Part shown: one piece after another, positions 7,226 to 13,512 of the stretch | Position numbering within the stretch: the first letter of the stretch is position 1 | Layout of the letters: every line of letters starts with the position of its first letter | Source of the DNA: DATMNI01 sp035570275 | GTDB lineage: Bacteria > Acidobacteriota > Terriglobia > Bryobacterales > Bryobacteraceae | Length of the DNA stretch: 16,389 nucleotides | NCBI GenBank assembly: GCA_035570275.1 | Contig: DATMNI010000168.1 | Span: 1-16,389 of the forward strand | Reading direction: 5' to 3' | Notes under the pieces: model-generated | Database searches by the model: none | The model's input: the letters and a program-made list of their open reading frames with translations, nothing else | What the model was told of the DNA's origin: nothing | Translations under genes and position numbers: made by a program

Positions 7226-9300
7226 CGCGCGCCTCGTAAGAACTCATTGATGTACGCGTCGTCCTGCTCATCGCGGAGATCCGTGGTGTCGCCCAGAATG
7301 TAGCGATATTGAAACGGCGGGCCGCCCGGCGCCGGCCGCCCCATCCAATTCGAAGGATCAGTCCACAAAACGGACCGGTTTCCCATGGCCTTCGCAAGGT
7401 CATCCAGATCCCAATGCAACGCAAAGCTGGGAATGACGGCATCAAAAAGGTCGGTGTTCATGGCGTGTTCCAGTGCGGCCCGCAGGCTGTACGGCGTCCG
7501 GTCCAGCCAGACTTTGCCGATTCGGTTGTCGGCCGCTGCCGCCAGCAGCAGCCAGATGCCTCTGACACCCCGGGCGGCGGCTCGAATTGCGGCCGGATCT
7601 ACGTCTTTGCGAGCGGCCAGAAGATCGACGCCGCGCACAATGTCATGCGCCCGCATGGCCGGCAAACTGCGCCCGATCTGGTCGGCTCTGGCGTTGGTCA
7701 GCCAGTTACCGACGAACGGCCGTTCGCCTTCACCGGGAGAATCGCGCGGTTCCAGTTCCAGAACCACTCGCCCTGTCCTGGCGATCCTTTCCGCCAGCGA
7801 TGCCATAGATGGAATTGCGGAGTTACTCATCTTATCCGACACCAGTAACACCGCCGGGCTTGATTGGCTTAGACCTGGTTGGCTTAAGTGAGGGACGTAC
7901 AGCTTACCGCTAATCTCGACCCCCGACTCACTTTCGAACCGAACGTGCTGACGCCGGCCCTCCGGGCCATTCGACTCATCCAACACTCTAACTTCGGGCG
8001 CTGTGCCATCCGAAGGAATAGTCAGCCTGCGCAGTTCGGCTGCCAGTTCGGGAATCGTTCCCTGCCGCCTCCTGGCGCGAAAGCCGTCCAGGATCAACTG
8101 ATAGAGCTTCCGGCTGCCCGGTTCGTCATCGACATGGCCAGTTAGTGTGACCAGGAGTTCGCGGCTGGTGTATATCTTCACCGGCTGTTCATGACTATCG
8201 CCTTGACCGTCCTTCAGCCAGCGGATCATCCAGTCATAGATAGCTTCCCGGGTTTCGAGCGGGGTTCCGTGCGGGCCGCTGCCGATAAAGAGGCGCACCT
8301 TATCCTCGGCGCCGTAGATGCCAAACCAACGGCGGGCTTCGTCATAGACAAGCCGGGCGCCGGCGGGTGTGAAATAGTCGCCATCGGTCGCCAGGATGAG
8401 CCAGGGGACCGGAGCGGACAACTCGACATAGTCGGCCATATCCAGCCCGCTACCGAGCAGGTTGGGAGGGCTCATTTCGGAATCCGGGTCGGGGCCTGCA
8501 TACAACAGCCGATAGGAATTGATATAGCAGGCGGGCGCGACTGCTTTGATTCTAGCGTCCAGAGCGCCAATGAAGGCAGTCAGTGCGCCGCCGCCGGAGC
8601 ACCCCACGGCTCCCAGATGAGCCGGGTCTACTTCGGGCCGGCTGACCAGGTAGTCGATAGCTCGCTTAGCATCCCAAATGAAGTAACGGGCCACGCTCTC
8701 ACCTATGAGCATGCTTTGGGCTCCCGCCTGGATGTGCTCCGGGACCGACCACCCTGCCAGGGGCCGATCCACGCGCCCGTCGTAGGTCTGCTCCCGTTCG
8801 CCTTGGCCGACGGGGTCGAACGCCAGCACCACGAAACCCTTCAAAGCCAGATTCGCCGCCAGCCGCTGCCCTTCCGGCTTCCCCTCCTGGGTATGGCCGG
8901 CCTGCAAAAGAACGCCGGGATAACGGCCCGCCTGGTTTCCCAACTGGCTGGGCCGGTAGAGATTGGCGGTGACATAGAAGCCCGGCAAACTCTGGAAGAT
9001 TACCTTTTCGATGGTATATTTCTCAGTCTGGATCTGGCCGGTAATCGAGGGATTCAGAGGCCCGCTGTAGTCGGGCAGGCCGCCGATCAGCGACAGCAGT
9101 TTCTGACGGACCGATTGCTTCCGGCGCTCCGCGTCGGCTACATTGTGGATCCTGGCGATGGCGTCTTCCCGCCGCTGCAGTTGCTGTTGCGCGAACTGAT
9201 CCATCCACCGCAGAAGGGGGTCCTGGGTGGGCTGTTGAGCGGAAAGAGAGCGGAGATTCAGGAAAGCGAAGAACAGTATCGCTAGCGTCGTCAGTTTCAT
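7222..9300 (-). CDS. exported tandem alpha/beta-hydrolase (acetyl xylan esterase/dienelactone hydrolase type), second domain degenerate
   Basis: This is a 692-residue protein from the ATG at 9300, chosen because MKLTTLAILFFAFLNLRSLSAQQ is a signal peptide. Upstream in-frame starts lie inside a repeat element, and no strong Shine-Dalgarno is seen. Residues ~100-365 form an alpha/beta-hydrolase with oxyanion-region text YPGVLLQAGHTQEGK, nucleophile elbow G-C-S235-G-G-G, an acid in ATDGDYF (Asp306 or Asp308) and His344 (SGPHG). Residues ~480-690 repeat the fold (RVVLELEPRDSPGEGE, DVDPAAIRAAARGVRGIWLLLAAA), but the nucleophile elbow has become AARGVRG and the Ser is gone. It probably cleaves esters or acyl groups on polysaccharides or other polymers in the periplasm; substrate unproved. 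Residues 471-482 (HLSQPGLSQSSP) come from a 15-bp repeat insertion between the domains. It is first gene of a two-gene unit with alkB. Confidence 0.88.
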   Translation of the reverse strand: MKLTTLAILFFAFLNLRSLSAQQPTQDPLLRWMDQFAQQQLQRREDAIARIHNVADAERRKQSVRQKLLSLIGGLPDYSGPLNPSITGQIQTEKYTIEKVIFQSLPGFYVTANLYRPSQLGNQAGRYPGVLLQAGHTQEGKPEGQRLAANLALKGFVVLAFDPVGQGEREQTYDGRVDRPLAGWSVPEHIQAGAQSMLIGESVARYFIWDAKRAIDYLVSRPEVDPAHLGAVGCSGGGALTAFIGALDARIKAVAPACYINSYRLLYAGPDPDSEMSPPNLLGSGLDMADYVELSAPVPWLILATDGDYFTPAGARLVYDEARRWFGIYGAEDKVRLFIGSGPHGTPLETREAIYDWMIRWLKDGQGDSHEQPVKIYTSRELLVTLTGHVDDEPGSRKLYQLILDGFRARRRQGTIPELAAELRRLTIPSDGTAPEVRVLDESNGPEGRRQHVRFESESGVEISGKLYVPHLSQPGLSQSSPAVLLVSDKMSNSAIPSMASLAERIARTGRVVLELEPRDSPGEGERPFVGNWLTNARADQIGRSLPAMRAHDIVRGVDLLAARKDVDPAAIRAAARGVRGIWLLLAAAADNRIGKVWLDRTPYSLRAALEHAMNTDLFDAVIPSFALHWDLDDLAKAMGNRSVLWTDPSNWMGRPAPGGPPFQYRYILGDTTDLRDEQDDAYINEFLRGAR
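7859..7888 (-). repeat. in-frame 15-bp tandem repeat, 2 units, inside the hydrolase gene
   Basis: On the minus strand, two 15-bp units (7888-7874 and 7873-7859) read CTTAAGCCAACCAGG and TCTAAGCCAATCAAG. In codons they give (H)LSQP-GLSQS. This is the same period, codon phase and core (AGC-CAA-YCA) as the repeat at 2001-2046 in an unrelated gene. It falls in the linker between the two hydrolase domains. Confidence 0.8.
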
Positions 9301-9334
9301 AATGAACTGAACGGTCGAACCAAGAATAACACTC

Positions 9335-9459
9335 ATTTGTGGGGCAGGTTGGTATAGGCACCCTCTGGGTCCGTCGGATTGGCAATCCGCCTGCCGCACC
9401 TTGCAGACAGACCCTCAGATATGAGCCGGCTCGCTGCCGCATCGCGCAGGCCCCACAAT
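9335..9459. repeat. dispersed ~125-bp intergenic repeat, copy 1 (upstream of the Oar-like gene)
   Basis: The element is bounded by ATTTGTGGGGC (9335-9345) and GCCCCACAAT (9450-9459), which are near-perfect terminal inverted repeats. It contains the small palindrome CGGATTGGCAATCCG (9375-9389). Three blocks are shared in the same order and orientation with 13140-13269: TTTGTGGGGCAGG (9336-9348, identical), CGGATTGGCAATCCGCCTGC (9375-9394, one mismatch) and GGCTCGCTGCCGC (9428-9440, identical). It encodes no protein of its own. Confidence 0.8.
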
Positions 9460-9496
9460 GGTTCGCGCTTACCTACGTCGATTCCAGGCCCATAAT

Positions 9497-9504
9497 GGTA
9501 TGAT
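9497..9504 (+). promoter_or_regulatory. extended -10 promoter for the Oar-like gene, predicting a near-leaderless mRNA
   Basis: TGGTATGAT begins at 9496 and matches an extended -10 (TGnTATAAT) with one mismatch; TATGAT is 9499-9504. No good -35 is visible at the expected distance. Transcription would begin near 9511, only about 5 nt before the ATG at 9516, and no Shine-Dalgarno precedes that ATG. Confidence 0.4.
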
Positions 9505-9515
9505 TTACTACAACT

Positions 9516-12500
9516 ATGCGTCTCGCTGGTTCCTGGAAGTTGGCTCCGGCCCTGCTCCTCGCCCTGGTCCTCGCCGCCTCGGTGTGCGCCCAAACTAACG
9601 CCGGGTCGATCACCGGCACCGTGTTCGATCCTCAACAGGCGGCCATACCGGGCGTCAAGGTTACCGCTACGAAGCTCTCCACCAACGTTTCGCAATCGGC
9701 TACCAGCAGCAGCGCCGGGGTCTATAACCTCCCCGCACTCGATCCCGGCACTTACAAAATCGCCGCCGAACGCGCGGGCTTCAAGAAACTGGTCCGTGAG
9801 CCGATCCGGGTGGAAAGTTCGGGCACGGCCGCGGTCGATCTTACTTTGGAACTCGGCAGCACCTCGTCGGAGGTGACCGTGACGGCCGAAGCGCAGATCT
9901 TGCAGGAAACCAGCCCCACCATCCAGTACGGCGTGGACCTCAAGCAGATCTCCGAACAGCCGCTGGCCAATTCCAGCGCGCTTTCCATCCTGGCTCTACT
10001 GCCGGGCGTGCTGGGAAGTCCCGGGGTGGAGCAAGCCGCCATCACCACCGGCGTCACCGCTCCCGGGGCTGGCCTTTCCATCTCGGGTAGCCCTATGGGC
10101 ACGGTGCAGTTTCAGGCGGATGGCGTCAACAATACCAGCCTATATTTCGGCCGCATCGGCCTGGCCTTCAGCACGGAGGCCGTCTCGGAAGTGGCGGTGC
10201 TGCAGAATTCCTACAGTGCCGAGTACCGGGCCGCGGGCGGCGCCATCGTCAGCATGACCACCAGGTCCGGCACCAACGCACTCCACGGAACCATCTTTTC
10301 GTACATCCAGAATGATATCCTCAACGCCGCCCCGTGGCAGAATGCATTCCGCTTGAAAGGCATCCAACGCTACTGGCGGGGAGGCGTGGATCTGGGCGGC
10401 CCGGTGTACCTGCCCAAGCTGTACCACGGCCGCAACCGCACGTTTTTCTTTGTGGGATACGAGCCGCTGCGGCAGTACGCGGAATTCAGTACGTTCGCCC
10501 GGGTGGCCACTCAACTGGAACGGCAGGGCGATTTCTCGAAGTCGGTCTACAATTCGCTGACCAACCAGCGCATGGCAATCTTCCAGCAATTCCAGCCGGG
10601 CAGTAACACCCGCATCGTGGAGCCGGCCAACACGCCATTCCCGCAGTTTCCGAATAACGTCATTCCGGCTTCGCTCATCTCGCCCGTTGGCCAGAAGATA
10701 ATTAGTTCGCTGCCGCTGCCTAACATGCCGACTAACTCGGTAGGCGAGAATTACTCGGTGTTTCGCCATGTGCGCAACAGCGACAACCGGTACAACATCC
10801 GGCTCGACCAGGTTCTCACTCCGGACAACCGCCTCAGCTTCCGCTTCTCGCAGGCGCCCACCAAGGGCCAGCGATCTTTTCTGGGCGGGTTGGCGGAAAC
10901 GGTGCCGACCGATTCCAACACCGGAACCAACAGCGCGCTCAACGACACCCACACCTGGGGTGGGAACAAGGTGAACGAACTGCGGATGGGATTCAGCCGG
11001 TCGAACAACGTCCGCCGGGAGACCGATCAGCAATTGGCAATTAACGGTTTCCAGCAGTTCGGCTTCCCTTCCTATCTCAGCCGGGGGATGCCGAATGTGG
11101 GGTTCGGTGACAACGGCGTGCAGAGCATCGGCGGCGATCCGGGCAGTTATGAGATCGACAATTTCTTCCAGGTCGCCAATGTTTTGAGTTGGACCAAGGG
11201 CAAGCACAACCTCAAAGCCGGGGTCGACTACAACGCGTCGCAGCAGAACCTGGCGGATTATGGCAACGTGGGCGGCACCTGGTTGTTCAGCCCGGTGCAG
11301 ACCAATATCGGCTCCGGCAACACGGGGACGGTGCTGGGCACTCCCAACGCCAACACCGGCTCGGCCCTGGCCTCCGCCTTGCTGGGCTATCCGGGTTCGG
11401 TGAGCCTGGCCCCGGCCGTGATTCCTTATCAATACCGCTGGAAGTACTACGCCGGCTTTGTGCAGGACGATATCCGTGTGACACCGCGGCTCACGGTCAG
11501 TATCGGCGTGCGCTACCAGATCGAGGTCCCACGCTCCGAGAAGCATCACAAGCAGGGTTACTTCGTGGACCAGCCGGTGACGCTGCCATCGGGCGCACAG
11601 CAGCAGGGCTACGTGCAACTGGATGGATTGGGCGGCGCGCCGGACACCTTGTGGCCCACCCGCTATAACAGTATCGAGCCGCGGGTGGGCTTCGCCTGGC
11701 GCCTGCCGCACCTGGTTCCCGGCCTGCAGGTGATGCGCGGCGCCTATGCCATCACGCACGTGCCCACCAACGGCCTGTTCAGCAGCGCCATCCCCGACCT
11801 GAGTCCGAAGGCGATCCAACTGGCCACGACCGGAGCCGCCAATGGGGGCTGGGTGCAGATGGATAAATTCCCGCTGGTTCTGCCGGCCGGCGGCTTCGTG
11901 CTGCCGCCCCAGGGGAAGTTCACCGACATCGCCAACGTCAACGCGCTGTACCACGTGAACCCGGATGTGACCATGCCCTACGTGCAACAGTGGAACCTGG
12001 GATTCGGTTTCCAGTGGGGCACTCGGTATGGCCTGGATCTGAACTATGTGGGCAACAAGAGCACCAATCTTTTCGGCCCCTCGGCGGTATTCAACGCGGT
12101 GAACATCGCCGAATACGTGAAAGAATTCTCGGCGGGGCTCAACATGAGTCAACTGGTTCCCAACCCGCAGGGCATTACGGGCGCCAATGGCCAGGTCATC
12201 CGGGTGAGCCGGCAGGACTCGCTGCGGCCCCTCTCCACTTTGGGCGACATCACGGACCCGCTGGCGCAAGGCTTTGACGCCCGCTACAACGCGCTGCAGG
12301 TTAACTTCGTGCGGCGGTTCTCCGGCGGTTTCCAGGTGAGCGCGAACTATGTCTGGATGAAGGCCATGGACGATACGTCCTGCATGGGCCAGTTCTGCTC
12401 CACGCTCCTGCAGCTTTGGGGCACGGGTTCGCCGCAACTCTACGGAGACTCGCACAGCCTGGAAAAATCGATTTCGGTATCCGATCTCCCGAGCACCTTG

Positions 12501-13127
12501 CGCCTCAACTTCAATTGGGATCTGCCCGTCGGCAAGGGCAGGACGCTGCTGCCCAAGGCCGGGCGCGCGCTCAACCAGATTGTGGGCAACTGGAAGGTCA
12601 GCGGCAACGGCGGCATACAGAGCGGCATTCCGTTCCAAGCCTACACGGGCAGCGCCGCGGGCTTCCCGGACGACGTGGCCAAGATCCGGCCCAACATCGT
12701 GTCCGGGGTGAATCCGATTCTGCCCGGCTGGAAGGCCAACTGCAATAACGGCGTCACGCAGATTTGTCCCTACGTCAATTCGCTGGCCGTCTTCGCTCCC
12801 CCCGCGCTCCTGACCGTGGGTACCGCGACCCGCGTGATGGATTACATCCGCATGCCGCACACCGAGACTTTCAACGTGGCCCTCATGAAAGAGTTTCCCC
12901 TGCATGAGGCCGTGCGGCTGCAGTTCCGCGCCGAGGCCTATGGCGTGCTGAACCACGTCTACTTCGGGACCAATCAGAACTATTTCACGCTCTACACGGG
13001 ATTAAGTTACGTCGGCGTCACCACGCCGGCCGTAACCGCGAACAACATCACGACCACTTACGGCGACGTGGGCTCCAATATCGGCGGCAACCGCACGGTT
13101 CAGATGGCGCTGAAGTTAGTCTTCTGA
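9516..13127 (+). CDS. Oar-like TonB-dependent outer-membrane protein with N-terminal carboxypeptidase-regulatory domain
   Basis: This is a 1,203-residue protein. The signal peptide is residues 1-26 (MRLAGSWKLAPALLLALVLA, cleavage near SVCAQ). Residues ~28-124 form a CarboxypepD_reg-like Ig/transthyretin-type domain (GSITGTVFDPQQAAIPGVKV, SSAGVYNLPALDPGTYKI). Residues ~125-250 are a TonB plug (VEQAAITT...ISGSPMGTVQFQADGVNNT, then VSEVAVLQNSYSAEYRAAGG). The rest is a long beta-barrel rich in aromatic strand repeats, ending in ...VQMALKLVF with the C-terminal Phe expected of an outer-membrane barrel. Such proteins are abundant in Solibacter-type acidobacteria and related to myxobacterial Oar; they are presumed TonB-energised importers of oligosaccharides, peptides or other large ligands. 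No SusD-type lipoprotein neighbours it, so the ligand is unknown. It has its own start signals and is bracketed by two direct copies of a dispersed repeat. Confidence 0.93.
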   Translation: MRLAGSWKLAPALLLALVLAASVCAQTNAGSITGTVFDPQQAAIPGVKVTATKLSTNVSQSATSSSAGVYNLPALDPGTYKIAAERAGFKKLVREPIRVESSGTAAVDLTLELGSTSSEVTVTAEAQILQETSPTIQYGVDLKQISEQPLANSSALSILALLPGVLGSPGVEQAAITTGVTAPGAGLSISGSPMGTVQFQADGVNNTSLYFGRIGLAFSTEAVSEVAVLQNSYSAEYRAAGGAIVSMTTRSGTNALHGTIFSYIQNDILNAAPWQNAFRLKGIQRYWRGGVDLGGPVYLPKLYHGRNRTFFFVGYEPLRQYAEFSTFARVATQLERQGDFSKSVYNSLTNQRMAIFQQFQPGSNTRIVEPANTPFPQFPNNVIPASLISPVGQKIISSLPLPNMPTNSVGENYSVFRHVRNSDNRYNIRLDQVLTPDNRLSFRFSQAPTKGQRSFLGGLAETVPTDSNTGTNSALNDTHTWGGNKVNELRMGFSRSNNVRRETDQQLAINGFQQFGFPSYLSRGMPNVGFGDNGVQSIGGDPGSYEIDNFFQVANVLSWTKGKHNLKAGVDYNASQQNLADYGNVGGTWLFSPVQTNIGSGNTGTVLGTPNANTGSALASALLGYPGSVSLAPAVIPYQYRWKYYAGFVQDDIRVTPRLTVSIGVRYQIEVPRSEKHHKQGYFVDQPVTLPSGAQQQGYVQLDGLGGAPDTLWPTRYNSIEPRVGFAWRLPHLVPGLQVMRGAYAITHVPTNGLFSSAIPDLSPKAIQLATTGAANGGWVQMDKFPLVLPAGGFVLPPQGKFTDIANVNALYHVNPDVTMPYVQQWNLGFGFQWGTRYGLDLNYVGNKSTNLFGPSAVFNAVNIAEYVKEFSAGLNMSQLVPNPQGITGANGQVIRVSRQDSLRPLSTLGDITDPLAQGFDARYNALQVNFVRRFSGGFQVSANYVWMKAMDDTSCMGQFCSTLLQLWGTGSPQLYGDSHSLEKSISVSDLPSTLRLNFNWDLPVGKGRTLLPKAGRALNQIVGNWKVSGNGGIQSGIPFQAYTGSAAGFPDDVAKIRPNIVSGVNPILPGWKANCNNGVTQICPYVNSLAVFAPPALLTVGTATRVMDYIRMPHTETFNVALMKEFPLHEAVRLQFRAEAYGVLNHVYFGTNQNYFTLYTGLSYVGVTTPAVTANNITTTYGDVGSNIGGNRTVQMALKLVF

Positions 13128-13139
13128 CGATGACCGCCC

Positions 13140-13269
13140 TTTGTGGGGCAGGATGCCAACCTTGGATGCCAACCAGGATGCCAACCTGCGGCGGATTGGC
13201 CATCCGCCTGCTACGATTTGCACATGCACCTGCGGGCATGGTAGCCAACGCGGATTGGCTCGCTGCCGC
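13140..13269. repeat. dispersed intergenic repeat, copy 2 (downstream of the Oar-like gene), with internal 3x GGATGCCAACC array
   Basis: The element begins 12 bp after the Oar-like stop. It shares TTTGTGGGGCAGG (13140-13152), CGGATTGGCCATCCGCCTGC (13192-13211) and GGCTCGCTGCCGC (13257-13269) with copy 1, in direct orientation. GGCGGAT/ATCCGCC forms a 7-bp hairpin around 13190-13208, and AGCCAA/TTGGCT pair at 13243-13260. Unlike copy 1 it carries three copies of the 11-mer GGATGCCAACC, starting at 13151, 13164 and 13176. The hairpin may also end the Oar-like transcript. Confidence 0.8.
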
Positions 13270-13270
13270 T

Positions 13271-13496
13271 CGGCGAAGATGGCTTTCTGCAGCGGCGAGT
13301 TGAATCGCGCGCCATCGCTGAGTTCGGCCCAGAACGGATAGCCTGGAATCAGGGCTTGCCGAAACACACCAGGTGGCAACCGCGCGCCGCGGCCTGCTCC
13401 ACGTCAGCGTTCACCTTGGCGAGGGTGGCCGGCGCGGTCCGGCCAGACTGGTGCGATCTGCGCCAGCCCCAGGGTGAGCAAGGCGCTTTTTAAGGA
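13271..13496 (-). pseudogene. nitrilase/carbon-nitrogen hydrolase remnant, 5' part only, frameshifted
   Basis: Three minus-strand frames, read in succession, give one nitrilase N-terminus. The pieces are LKSALLTLGLAQIAPVWPDRAG (13493-13428 region), then ATLAKVNADVEQAAARGCHLVCFG, then ALIPGYPFWAELSDGARFNS and PLQKAIFAE. Intact nitrilases read ...LAQIAPVWLDR...HLVAFGEALLPGYPFW..., where the Glu of FGEAL is catalytic. Here there is one extra base after DRAG, near 13426. One base is missing at the Glu codon, near 13360 (TTCGGC-AAGCCCTG where TTCGGC-GAAGCCCTG is expected). Homology stops at about 13271, at the edge of repeat copy 2, and the remaining three-quarters of the gene, with the Lys and Cys of the catalytic triad, are absent. 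An ATG at 13512, directly after the tex stop, is out of frame with the remnant. It cannot make an active enzyme. Confidence 0.75.
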
Positions 13497-13512
13497 TGGA
13501 TCGGGCGGGCAT

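Noticed and set aside
8191..9285. A 364-codon plus-strand open frame across the hydrolase gene
   Set aside because: It is antisense to the signal peptide and catalytic domain of the hydrolase; no family features are visible.
10140..12956. A 938-codon open frame antisense to the Oar-like gene
   Set aside because: It mirrors the third-position GC bias of the sense gene, has no recognisable domain, is rich in His/Arg/Gly with no coherent hydrophobic pattern, and the sense frame is a well-supported outer-membrane protein.
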